A stretch of DNA of 64,000 nt. It comes from Mycobacterium mantenii. Lineage in GTDB: Bacteria > Actinomycetota > Actinomycetes > Mycobacteriales > Mycobacteriaceae. The stretch is from the NCBI RefSeq assembly GCF_010731775.1, contig NZ_AP022590.1, forward strand, positions 682,001 through 746,000, in the 5' to 3' direction. Position numbers and translations under genes: made by a program. Shown here in pieces: positions 10,431 to 21,175 of the stretch. The notes below the pieces were generated by a model that saw only the letters and a list, made by a program, of their open reading frames with translations, was not told the DNA's origin and did no database searches. Position 1 is the first letter of the stretch; every line of letters starts with the position of its first letter.

Positions 10431-11888
10431 CGGCCGCGTCGTCCACGCCGACGCCGTCGCTGCAGCGGCGCGTGACGCTGGTGGTGCTGGCGCTGCTCGC
10501 CGTTCTGCTGGTGGTGCTCGGCGTCACCATCGATATCACCATGGGCGTTCTCGCCCAACGCAATCTGCACGACCGGCTGCTGGCCGCGACATCGCGCGCG
10601 GACGCGCTGAGCGCCGCGCACACCTCACCCGATCTGCTCGCCGCCGAGCTCAACGGCGGCGGGATCCGGGCGCTCGTCGTCACCGCCGACGGCACCGCCT
10701 ACGGTGACCGCGGGATCAGTCCTGAGCTGAGCGACGGGGCGGTCGATCCGCCACCCCGCCCTATCCGCCACCCCGCCGTATCCGCCACCGCCACCCGCGC
10801 CGTATCCGCCACCGCCGTACGCACTTCCGCCGCCGCCCGGTCCTCCGCCGGACGCCACCGCGACGGCCGTCGTGCACCCGCTGCCGAATGGCAGCCGGGT
10901 GATCCTGGTCGCCGACACCACGCAAACCACACAGGTCGCTCATCAGCTGCGCGGCTTGATGATCGGAGCTGGCCTGGTGACCCTGCTGCTCGCGGCGCTG
11001 CTGCTGATCGCGGTCAGCCGGGCGGCGCTGCGGCCGCTGGATCGGCTTACCGCCCTGGCCAACGCCATCACCACCGGCGACCGCGGGCGGCGTCTGCGCC
11101 CGGACCGCACCGACACCGAACTCGGCTGTGCCGCAAGGGCTTTCGACGGCATGCTGGACGCGCTGGAATTGTCCGAGCAGCGGGCACGCCACGCCGCCGA
11201 CGCCGCGCAGCGCGCGGAGACGGCAACCCGGCGATTTCTCGTCGACGCCGCCCACGAGTTGCGCACCCCGATCGCCGGCATTCAGGTCGCCGCCGAGCAG
11301 CTCGCGCACGGCGCCTCCGAACACCAAGACGACGGGCAATACCGCCGGGCGAGCCTGTTGCTCTCCGACGCCAGCCGCGCCGGGCGGCTCGTCTCCGACA
11401 TGTTGGACCTGAGCCGCATCGACGCGGGGCTCGCGCTCGAGCTGCACGACGTCGACGTGGCCGCCGTGCTCGACTGCGAAGCCGACCGGGCGGCCATGCT
11501 GGCGCCGCAGGTCAGCGTCAGCCGCACCGGTTTGGCCACGCTGCACCTGAATGCCGACGCGACCCGGCTGGCGCAGATCGTGTCGAACCTGCTCGACAAC
11601 GCCCGCCGGTACACACCGGCCGGGGGAGCCATCACCGTCGACCTTCGCGCGCCCGAGGGTGTCGCGGAAATCACCCTCACCGACACCGGCCCGGGCATCC
11701 CGGATGACCAGCGGGACAACGTCTTCGAGCGACTGGTGCGCCTGGACCCCGGCCGTGCCCGCGACCACGGCGGCGCCGGGTTGGGCCTGGCGATCGCGCG
11801 GGCGCTGGCGCGTGCCCACGGCGGCGACCTGGCGTGCCTGCCGCATCGGGGCGGCGCTCGATTCCGGCTCACGCTGCCGCGAACATGA
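10427..11888 (+). pseudogene. sensor histidine kinase, frameshifted in a proline-coding repeat
   Basis: The N-terminal part (ATG 10427, transmembrane helix, start of the extracytoplasmic loop to ...SDGAVDPPP) is in one frame. The rest (proline loop, second transmembrane helix, HAMP, kinase) is in another that opens upstream of GTG 10872. The kinase part is complete: H-box AAHELRTPIAG, N-box QIVSNLLDNARRYTP, G-boxes DTGPGIPDD and GAGLGLAIA. The switch falls in tandem repeats of ccgccac-c(n)-gcc-tat at about 10748-10820. Two units are 17 bases long where in-frame units are 15 or 24, giving a net shift. It could be a true null, a phase-variable switch or a C-run sequencing error. The open 471-codon frame 10292-11707 is only the unshifted read-through. 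Confidence 0.75.
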
Positions 11889-11890
11889 AA

Positions 11891-11929
11891 CCGAGCGGCG
11901 GCCACCCGGGTGAGGCGGCCACCGCTCGG
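11891..11929. terminator. probable bidirectional terminator hairpin
   Basis: ccgagcgg (11891-11898) pairs with ccgctcgg (11922-11929), and the stem extends inward with ggcc pairing. It lies just after the kinase stop and before the end of the convergent proline-rich gene. No strong T-run follows, which is common in mycobacteria. Confidence 0.55.
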
Positions 11930-11949
11930 CACGCTAACGCACGGCCGGA

Positions 11950-12213
11950 TCAGAATCCCGGCGGTGGCGGCGGACGGAACGGTCCACCCGGACCGCCCGG
12001 CGGCGGCGGTGCAAGCGGTCCACCCGGCGGAGGGGGCGGCCCGCCTGGCCCGCCTGGCCCGCCTGGTCCACCCGGCCCCGGTCCCCAGGGTTGTCCCGGC
12101 CACGGCGGCGGGGGCGGCGGATCCGCGCTCGCCACCGCGGCACCGATCCCGGCCGCGGCCACCCCGAGGGTTCCCGCGATCAACGAACCAGCGATCACTT
12201 GCCTGATCTTCAC
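11950..12213 (-). CDS. secreted proline/glycine-rich protein
   Basis: 87 residues from GTG 12213; ATG 12225 is the alternative, with gagagg directly upstream. A clear signal peptide (VKIRQVIAGSLIAGTLGVAAAGIGAAVASA) is followed by a predicted cleavage before DPPPPPPWPG. The mature part is low complexity, with GGPGGPGGPG and PPPPPGG runs. No enzyme motif is present. It lies convergent to the two-component kinase. Because the repeats also keep other frames open, the coding call rests mainly on the signal peptide and codon phase. Confidence 0.6.
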   Translation of the reverse strand: MKIRQVIAGSLIAGTLGVAAAGIGAAVASADPPPPPPWPGQPWGPGPGGPGGPGGPGGPPPPPGGPLAPPPPGGPGGPFRPPPPPGF

Positions 12214-12405
12214 TGGGCAATCCATCCTCTCTGTTGACGGTTCCTTCACCCGGCAGGCGCGAAATCGACCTTCTCGCACCGCATTTACCGGTCCCTGCCC
12301 CCCTCGTGGCCGACTCGGAGGCGATGCCGCGACGGTAGACAGGCAGCCTGAAGCCGACCTGAAGATGAAAGGAACCTGCGCCTCGGGGCGCTCAGTGATC
12401 GCGCG

Positions 12406-13401
12406 TCAGCGCGGGGAAGACGGCGCGGTCACGGCCGTCAGGCGCCACTTGTCCAGCCAGGGCCGCACCAACTCGGCGACGGAGAACTTGGCCCGCGCCG
12501 CGCACCCGGCTTTGGGGATGACGGGGTCACCGCCGCGGATGAGGATGCCGACGGCGCTGACGGTGCCGTCCTTTTCGTACAGATACACCGGGCCGCCCGA
12601 ATCGCCGCACTGGCCGCTCGCCAAGAACACGACTTTGCTGCCCGTGATCCTCACGATCTGCCCGCAGGAGTCCGCGCCGGAGCCCATGCCGAATTTGCAC
12701 AACTGCTGACCAATCTGCAGGTTGGTGGCGACACCGGTGACCGGCAGCGTCGAGGCGACCGCGGGGGACTGGGGAATGTTGTCGCCGTCCAGCGTGATCA
12801 GGCCGATGTCGTGCTGTTCGTTGTGCACACCTTCGCTGACCGTCTGGCTGAACGTGCCCAGCGTCGCGTAGGGAAGGACGCCGCCGAGGTTCATCGTCAC
12901 CTTGCTGGGTCCCCCGGGGCGGTTGCAATGCCCTGCGGTGAGGATCGCGGTCTTGCCGGCGCTGGTGTGCACCAAAAACCCTGCGGTGCAACCCATTCCA
13001 CCCGAGCCGTCGGCGTAGTCGACGTAGATCCCGGCGCCCGGACCCACGGCGCTGGCGGCGGGCAGATCGATCGGCACCAGGACGGGCTGCGGCGGTGCCG
13101 GCTGCTGCGCCGGTGCGGAGGCGGTCCTGGGAAACAGGCAGACGGCCGCCACGAGGGCGGCGATGCTGCACACCACGGCAACGACGAGCAACGAGGTGTG
13201 AATTTTGGCCCGCTGTGGCGGCACGTCCGTTGCGGCGGAGGCGCTCTTCTCGGGCTTAGGGCGCCGCTCGCCGCGGCCGGGTACGAAACCCATCACCGCA
13301 ATCACCGCCAACGCCAGGGCGCTCAGCGGCAGCGCGACGGTCCGGGCCGGCGAGTACGAGGCCCCCCAGCTCGCCACCTCCACCGCATACATCCTGACCA
13401 T
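12406..13401 (-). CDS. membrane-anchored trypsin-like serine protease
   Basis: 331 residues. Two hydrophobic segments lie at about 21-40 and 69-92, then a proline-rich linker and an S1-type protease domain. The catalytic triad is visible by count: His158 in LTAGHC, Asp198 in EQHDIGLI and Ser268 in GQCGDSGGPVY. Paired cysteines around residues 138/159 and 235/246/265 suggest disulphides and an extracytoplasmic location. The start is uncertain (ATG 13401 or 13392, or a later start before the second helix). It is encoded alone, and its substrate is unknown. Confidence 0.88.
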   Translation of the reverse strand: MVRMYAVEVASWGASYSPARTVALPLSALALAVIAVMGFVPGRGERRPKPEKSASAATDVPPQRAKIHTSLLVVAVVCSIAALVAAVCLFPRTASAPAQQPAPPQPVLVPIDLPAASAVGPGAGIYVDYADGSGGMGCTAGFLVHTSAGKTAILTAGHCNRPGGPSKVTMNLGGVLPYATLGTFSQTVSEGVHNEQHDIGLITLDGDNIPQSPAVASTLPVTGVATNLQIGQQLCKFGMGSGADSCGQIVRITGSKVVFLASGQCGDSGGPVYLYEKDGTVSAVGILIRGGDPVIPKAGCAARAKFSVAELVRPWLDKWRLTAVTAPSSPR

Positions 13402-13449
13402 TAGATCGATCTTTGGCGCGCCGCGCGGCGGTCTGACCGAAGTTGGTGA

Positions 13450-14217
13450 TCAGCTGATGGTGGCCGGCTCCGGGGAGGGCTCGCCGTCAAGGGGGCGGCG
13501 AGCACGGCGATGGTGCCGTCGAAAGTGGCGAATCTCGACGATCAGCCCGGTTAGCCCCAGCGCGCTCGTGACGCCCGACACCAGATACAGCAGTGCGCTG
13601 ACGTGACCCGCCAGCGCGTCGCCGAGAACCACCACGGCGGTGGTGCCGGGCAGCAACCCGGCCAGCGTTGCCACCGCGTAGGGCAGCACCCGCACGCTCG
13701 ACGCGCCCGCCGCGTAGTTGAGCACCGAGAACGGCACCGCGGGAATCAGCCGCAGCGACACGATGGCCAGCCACCCGCGTTGCCGCAGGCGCTCTTCCAC
13801 CGTGTCGATCGACCGGTGGCGCACCAGGCGGTTCAGCCGCCACCCGGCCGCGCGCACCAGCAGCATGGCGATCATCGCGCTCGCGGTGCTGGCCACCACC
13901 GCGATGGCGACGCCCAGCAGCGGACCGAACAGCAGCCCGGCCGCCAGGGTGAACGCCGTGCGCGGAAAGGGCACCACCGTCGCGACGATGTGAGCGATCA
14001 AGAACGCCAGCGGAAACCACGGCCCGACGGACTGCGCCCAGTCGCGCATCTGCACCGGCGAGGGCAGCGGGAGCAACGATGCCAGCACCAACAGCGCTGT
14101 GATGCCCACCACTGTCCAGACGATCCGCGACCGCGACACGCCTCGGGCGGCGACGCCGATCGCGCCGCCGAGATCGCGAAGCGTTTCGGTGATTTTGCTG
14201 GTGGCGGAACCCGTCAC
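13450..14217 (-). CDS. TVP38/TMEM64 (VTT domain) family membrane protein (Rv1491c-like)
   Basis: 255 residues with about five or six hydrophobic helices. The VTT/SNARE-associated domain signature is present: FPRTAFTLAAGLLFGPLLG and SLRLIPAVPFSVLNYAAGAS, separated by the RWLxRLxxH-type linker. Bacterial homologues (DedA/TVP38) are proposed lipid scramblases or transporters. The C terminus is basic and Pro-rich. It is divergent from mutA, in the same order as in M. tuberculosis. Confidence 0.88.
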   Translation of the reverse strand: MTGSATSKITETLRDLGGAIGVAARGVSRSRIVWTVVGITALLVLASLLPLPSPVQMRDWAQSVGPWFPLAFLIAHIVATVVPFPRTAFTLAAGLLFGPLLGVAIAVVASTASAMIAMLLVRAAGWRLNRLVRHRSIDTVEERLRQRGWLAIVSLRLIPAVPFSVLNYAAGASSVRVLPYAVATLAGLLPGTTAVVVLGDALAGHVSALLYLVSGVTSALGLTGLIVEIRHFRRHHRRARRPLDGEPSPEPATIS

Positions 14218-14399
14218 GGCTTCCTAGGGTACGGGGCGCGGATGAATAAGGCGTTTCCCGAGGCTGGCGTTTCATCGTGGATCGCACACGACTGGCCGCA
14301 CCTGGCGGTTTTTGGCGACCAGCGGTCATCAATTAGCCTCAGTAGCTAAGTGGTATCCCCAGAGCTGTAGCCCCAAATGCTGGGAAAAGGGAGCAATCG

Positions 14400-16277
14400 G
14401 TGTCCATTGATGTACCCGAACGCGCAGACCTAGAACAGGTTCGCGGGCGTTGGCGCAGTGCGGTCGCCGGTGTGCTGGCGAAAAGCACCCGGAAGGACCC
14501 CGAGCAGTTGGGGGACGCGCCCGAGCGGCTGCTGGAAACCCCGACGTATGACGGGATCGCGATCCGCGCGCTCTACACCGCACTCGACGAAGTGCCGGAA
14601 CCGCCGCTGCCCGGCGAGTGGCCCTATGTTCGCGGCGGCGACGCGCTGCGCGACGTCCAGTCCGGCTGGAAGGTCGCCGAGGCCTTCCCGGCCACCCCCG
14701 TGCCCGGCGTCGCGGCAAAAGACGTCAACTCCGCGGTGCTGGACGCGCTCAACAATGGGGCCAGCGCCCTGGTCCTGCGGATCGGGGAATCGGGCGTGGC
14801 GCCCGACCAGCTGGAAGAGGCGCTCGAGGGCGTCTATCTGAGCATGGCGCCGCTGATCCTCGAAGCCGGCGCCGACTACCCGGCGGCCAGCGACGTGGTG
14901 CTGGGGATGGCCGAGGGGGTGGAACCCGACCAGCGCGCCACCGTGTCGATCGACCTGAGCGGCGACCCGCTGAGCGCGGCGCTGAGTGAGCGGCCCGCGC
15001 CGAACGTCCAGGACGTGATCGCGGTGGCCAAGCGGGCCGCCGGAAACACCGGCGTGCGCGCGATCACCGTCGACGGGCCCGCCTTCCACAACCTCGGTGC
15101 CAACGCGACGTGGGAGCTCGCGGCCAGCGTCGCGGCCGCGGTGAGTTACCTGCGGGTGCTCACCGAATCGGGGTTGTCGATCGGTGAGGCGTTGCGGCAG
15201 ATCAGCTTCCGGTTCGCCGCCGATGACGACCAGTTCATGACGATCGCCAAGTTCCGCGCGGCGCGCAACCTGTGGGCGCGGGTCGCCGAGGTTGTCGGCG
15301 AGCCGGATGGCGGTGCGGCCGTCATCCACGCCGAGACCTCGCTGCCGATGATGACCCAGCGCGACCCGTGGGTGAACATGCTGCGCTGCACCCTGGCCGC
15401 CTTCGGCGCCGGGGTCGGTGGCGCCGACTCCCTGCTGGTCTTCCCGTTCGACGTCGCGATCGACGGCGGATTCCCGGACATAGCAACGAGTTTCGCTCGC
15501 CGCATCGCGCGCAACACGCAGCTGCTGCTGCTCGAGGAGTCGCATGTGGGTCGCGTCCTGGACCCGGCCGGTGGTTCGTGGTTCGTGGAGGACCTGACCG
15601 GCCGCCTGGCCGAGCAGGCTTGGGAGCAGTTCCAGGCCATCGAGGCGCACGGCGGATTCACCGAGGCCCGCGACTTCATCGCCGGCCAGATCGCCGAGGT
15701 GGCCGCCCGCCGTCGTGACGACATCGCGCACCGCCGGACGGCGATCACCGGTGTCAACGAATTCCCGAACCTCACCGAAGCGCCGCTGCCGCAAAGCGAC
15801 TCGGCGTATTCGCCGCTCGCCGCCGGAAACCTGGTGCGTTACGCCGCGGAGTTCGAGGCGTTGCGGGACCGCTCGGACGCCTACCTGGCCCGCACCGGAT
15901 CGCGCCCGCAGGTGCTGTTGCTGCCGCTGGGCCCGTTGGCCGAGAACAACATTCGCGCAACGTTCGCCTCGAACCTGCTGGCCTCCGGTGGCATCGAGGC
16001 GATCAACCCCGGGACGATCGACGCCGACGGTGTCGCGTCGGCGGTGACGGACGCGGGGTCGCCGACCGTGGCGGTCATCTGCGGCACCGACAAGCGATAC
16101 CAGGACGAGGCCTCGGGCGTCGTGCAGGCCGCGCAGCGCGCCGGCATATCACGCGTCTATCTGGCCGGGCCGGAAAAGGCCGTGGCCGACGCCGAGCACC
16201 AACCGGACCAATTCCTGACCGCGAAAATCAATGCGGTCCAAGCTCTGTCGGATCTGCTCACGAGGCTGGGGGCGTAG
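14400..16277 (+). CDS. mutA: MutA, methylmalonyl-CoA mutase small (beta) subunit
   Basis: 625 residues from GTG 14400, preceded by aaaaggga. It has the mutase TIM-barrel region and a degenerate C-terminal cobalamin-like domain. The DxHxxG cobalamin-binding motif of MutB is absent, as expected for the non-catalytic subunit. It pairs with MutB to interconvert (R)-methylmalonyl-CoA and succinyl-CoA, and so controls the methylmalonyl-CoA supply for methyl-branched lipids. No B12 riboswitch consensus is seen in the 182-base upstream gap. mutB follows after 6 bases. Confidence 0.96.
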   Translation: MSIDVPERADLEQVRGRWRSAVAGVLAKSTRKDPEQLGDAPERLLETPTYDGIAIRALYTALDEVPEPPLPGEWPYVRGGDALRDVQSGWKVAEAFPATPVPGVAAKDVNSAVLDALNNGASALVLRIGESGVAPDQLEEALEGVYLSMAPLILEAGADYPAASDVVLGMAEGVEPDQRATVSIDLSGDPLSAALSERPAPNVQDVIAVAKRAAGNTGVRAITVDGPAFHNLGANATWELAASVAAAVSYLRVLTESGLSIGEALRQISFRFAADDDQFMTIAKFRAARNLWARVAEVVGEPDGGAAVIHAETSLPMMTQRDPWVNMLRCTLAAFGAGVGGADSLLVFPFDVAIDGGFPDIATSFARRIARNTQLLLLEESHVGRVLDPAGGSWFVEDLTGRLAEQAWEQFQAIEAHGGFTEARDFIAGQIAEVAARRRDDIAHRRTAITGVNEFPNLTEAPLPQSDSAYSPLAAGNLVRYAAEFEALRDRSDAYLARTGSRPQVLLLPLGPLAENNIRATFASNLLASGGIEAINPGTIDADGVASAVTDAGSPTVAVICGTDKRYQDEASGVVQAAQRAGISRVYLAGPEKAVADAEHQPDQFLTAKINAVQALSDLLTRLGA

Positions 16278-16283
16278 TTACTG

Positions 16284-18554
<2,271 letters not shown>

Positions 18555-18561
18555 TGATCGC

Positions 18562-18622
18562 CGCGACACTGCAACTACCGACGGTGTTACTCGGGAAATG
18601 CGTCGCCAGTTGCAGTCTCGCG
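18562..18622. repeat. inverted repeat between mutB and meaB
   Basis: cgcgacactgcaact (18562-18576) and agttgcagtctcgcg (18608-18622) are reverse complements with one mismatch, separated by 31 bases. It lies in the short mutB-meaB gap, where M. tuberculosis has the mazEF4 genes. It may be a terminator or a mycobacterial interspersed palindromic element. Confidence 0.6.
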
Positions 18623-18633
18623 GTGTGGGAAAG

Positions 18634-19605
18634 ATGAACCCGGAACAATTGGCCGAGGCGATCCGCAACGGTGATCGCACGGCGCTGCCGCGGGCCATCA
18701 CGCTGCTGGAGTCCACCCGCGCCGACCATCACGAGAAGGCGCAGCGGCTGCTGTTGGAGTTGACGCCGGATTCGGGTAAGGCGCATCGCGTCGGCATCAC
18801 CGGGATCCCCGGGGTGGGAAAGTCCACCAGCATCGAGGCCCTCGGCATGCATCTGATCGAACTGGGCCATCGGGTGGCGGTGTTGGCCGTCGACCCGTCG
18901 TCCACCCGCACCGGCGGCTCGATCCTCGGTGACAAGACCCGGATGTCGCGCCTGGCTATGCATCCGGATGCATACATTCGGCCGTCGCCCACGTCGGGCA
19001 CCCTGGGCGGGGTGGCCAAGGCCACCCGCGAAACGGCGGTGCTGCTGGAGGCGGCCGGCTTCGACGTGATCCTGATCGAGACCGTGGGGGTCGGTCAGTC
19101 CGAGGTGACGGTGGCCAACATGGTCGACACCTTCGTACTGCTGACGCTGGCGCGCGGCGGAGATCAGTTGCAGGGCATCAAAAAGGGTGTGCTGGAGCTG
19201 GCCGACATCGTCGTGGTGAACAAGGCCGACGGGGATCACGTCGCCGAGGCCCGGTCGGCCGCGCGTGAGCTGTCCGGGGCGATCAGGTTGATACATCCGC
19301 GTGAAACGCTGTGGCGGCCGCCCGTCCTCACCATGAGCGCGGCCGAGGGGACCGGCCTCAAGGAATTGTGGGACACCATCGAACGTCACCGGCAGGTGCT
19401 CAGCGAGGCGGGGGAGTTCGAGGCGCGCCGCCGGGCCCAGTTGGTCGACTGGACCTGGCAGATGGTGCGCGACACGGTGCTGGACCGGCTGATGTCCAGC
19501 CCCGCGGTGCGCAAGATCCGTGCTGACGTGGAGCGAAAGGTCAAGGCGGGGGAGCTAACTCCCGCGCTGGCGGCCCAGCAAATATTGACGGCCGCGTCAG
19601 GCTAA
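18634..19605 (+). CDS. meaB: MeaB/ArgK GTPase, methylmalonyl-CoA mutase chaperone
   Basis: 323 residues from ATG 18634 (gggaaag just upstream). A G3E-type P-loop GTPase: Walker A GIPGVGKST, a switch region DPSSTRTGGSILGDKTRM, DVILIETVGVGQSE, and the base-specificity motif NKAD. MeaB protects and reloads the mutase cofactor. It follows mutAB as in M. tuberculosis (Rv1496) but without intervening mazEF4 genes. Confidence 0.95.
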   Translation: MNPEQLAEAIRNGDRTALPRAITLLESTRADHHEKAQRLLLELTPDSGKAHRVGITGIPGVGKSTSIEALGMHLIELGHRVAVLAVDPSSTRTGGSILGDKTRMSRLAMHPDAYIRPSPTSGTLGGVAKATRETAVLLEAAGFDVILIETVGVGQSEVTVANMVDTFVLLTLARGGDQLQGIKKGVLELADIVVVNKADGDHVAEARSAARELSGAIRLIHPRETLWRPPVLTMSAAEGTGLKELWDTIERHRQVLSEAGEFEARRRAQLVDWTWQMVRDTVLDRLMSSPAVRKIRADVERKVKAGELTPALAAQQILTAASG

Positions 19606-19667
19606 CGGATAGGTAAATAATCGGGATTCCGCTCCTGCCGGTTGTGAAATCGAAGTAAATTCAAAGT

Positions 19668-20954
19668 GTGACGGTGGATACCCGAGTCGATCGACGCGCG
19701 GTCCGTGTCCACGATGACCCTGACGCAGGTCATCGTGTGTCCGGCGCGGCGGACTCACACTTCGGTTGCGTCGTTCGTAGTTTCGCCAGCATGTTCCCGG
19801 CCCGCCGGTTCGGTGGTGGGGCGCTGGCCGTGTATCTCGACGGCCAGCCCGTTGTCGACGTCTGGACGGGTTGGTCAGATCGGGGTGGCCATACGCCGTG
19901 GTCGGCCGACAGCGCGACGATGGTGTTCTCGGCAACGAAAGGGATGGCCGCCACAGTCATTCACCGGCTCGCCGATCGGGGGCTGATCGACTACGACGCC
20001 CCCGTCGCCGAGTACTGGCCGGCGTTCGCGGCCAACGGCAAGGCCGACATGACCGTGCGCGACGTCATGCGGCATGCTGCCGGCCTGTCGGGCCTGCGGG
20101 GCGCCACCAAGGACGAACTGCTCGATCACGTTGTGATGGAGGAGAAGCTGGCCGCGGCGGCTCCCGGGCGGCTGCTGGGCAAGTCGGCGTATCACGCGCT
20201 GACTTTCGGCTGGCTGATGTCGGGCATCGGCCGGGCCGTGACCGGCAAAGGCATGGGCACGCTGATCCGCGAGGAGCTCGCCGAGCCGTTGGGCACCGAT
20301 GGGTTGTATTTGGGACGCCCGCCGGCCGGGGCGCCGACGCGTGTCGCCCAGATCGTCGCCCCGCAGAACATCGTGAGCAATTCGCTCGTCAACTGCGTGA
20401 CGCGCAAGGTCGTCAACGAGCTCTCCGGCGGATTCCGGTCCATGTACTTCCCGGGCATGATCGCCGCGGTTCAGGGCGACACCCCATTGCTGGACGCCGA
20501 GATCCCAGCGGCCAACGGGGTGACGACGGCCCGCGGCCTGGCACGGATGTACGGCGCCATCGCCAACGGCGGCGAGGTCGACGGCACCCGGTTCCTGTCC
20601 CGCGAGCTGGTCGCCGGCCTGACCGGCCGACGCAGCCTGCGCCCGGACCGAAACCTGTTCGTGCCGTTGGCGTTCCATCTGGGCTACCACAGCCTGCCCA
20701 TCGGCAACGTGATGCCCGGCTTCGGCCATGTCGGGCTCGGTGGTTCGCTCGGCTGGACCGACCCGGCGAGCGGGGTCGCCTTCTCGCTGGTGCACAACCG
20801 GCTGCTGACACCATTCGTGATGACCGATCACGCGGCGTTCGTCGGCATCTATGCGCTGATTCGCAAGGCCGCCGAGAAGGCACGCGAACGCGGCTTTCAA
20901 CCGGTCACCGAATACGGGGCACCGTTCTACGAGCCGGGGGCCGTCGCCGGCTAG
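19668..20954 (+). CDS. lipL: LipL, beta-lactamase-family esterase/lipase
   Basis: 428 residues from GTG 19668, close to the length of M. tuberculosis LipL (Rv1497). The serine-hydrolase nucleophile is in SATKGMAA (SxxK motif), with a YHALTFGWL Tyr motif and a late GHVGLGGSLGW (HxG-type) region, all typical of class C beta-lactamase-like esterases. No signal peptide is obvious. It is followed by a strong terminator, which separates the conserved backbone from the GPL locus. Confidence 0.93.
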   Translation: MTVDTRVDRRAVRVHDDPDAGHRVSGAADSHFGCVVRSFASMFPARRFGGGALAVYLDGQPVVDVWTGWSDRGGHTPWSADSATMVFSATKGMAATVIHRLADRGLIDYDAPVAEYWPAFAANGKADMTVRDVMRHAAGLSGLRGATKDELLDHVVMEEKLAAAAPGRLLGKSAYHALTFGWLMSGIGRAVTGKGMGTLIREELAEPLGTDGLYLGRPPAGAPTRVAQIVAPQNIVSNSLVNCVTRKVVNELSGGFRSMYFPGMIAAVQGDTPLLDAEIPAANGVTTARGLARMYGAIANGGEVDGTRFLSRELVAGLTGRRSLRPDRNLFVPLAFHLGYHSLPIGNVMPGFGHVGLGGSLGWTDPASGVAFSLVHNRLLTPFVMTDHAAFVGIYALIRKAAEKARERGFQPVTEYGAPFYEPGAVAG

Positions 20955-20973
20955 CCACCTTCGTCGTCGGCCG

Positions 20974-20993
20974 CACCCCCGCGGGGGTGTTTT
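20974..20993 (+). terminator. intrinsic terminator after lipL
   Basis: The inverted repeat caccccc-gc-gggggtg (20974-20989) is followed by tttt (20990-20993), 20 bases after the lipL stop. This is a classical GC stem plus T-run. Confidence 0.75.
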
Positions 20994-21175
20994 GTGGACG
21001 ATGTACTCTGACCCGATGTTTGCCCCGTCGAATTCCGTGCATGCTCGCGGCGTTGCCGGAGAAAGCACGGTCGGTGATCGGCGCGTTGGGGGCGCGCTGA
21101 TGGCCGGACGGCGATATCGGCATCCAGGAGAACGGCAAACTCAGGTCGCCTGGTCGAACGCATCGGAACCCCCAC

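Noticed and set aside
10292..11707. 471-codon open frame overlapping the response regulator end and the kinase
   Set aside because: After about residue 150 it is an off-frame reading rich in Arg and Ala. The kinase motifs lie in another frame, so this is the unshifted read-through of a frameshifted gene.
14218..14399. possible B12 riboswitch ahead of mutA
   Set aside because: The 182-base gap was read for a B12 box and flanking stems and none was recognised.
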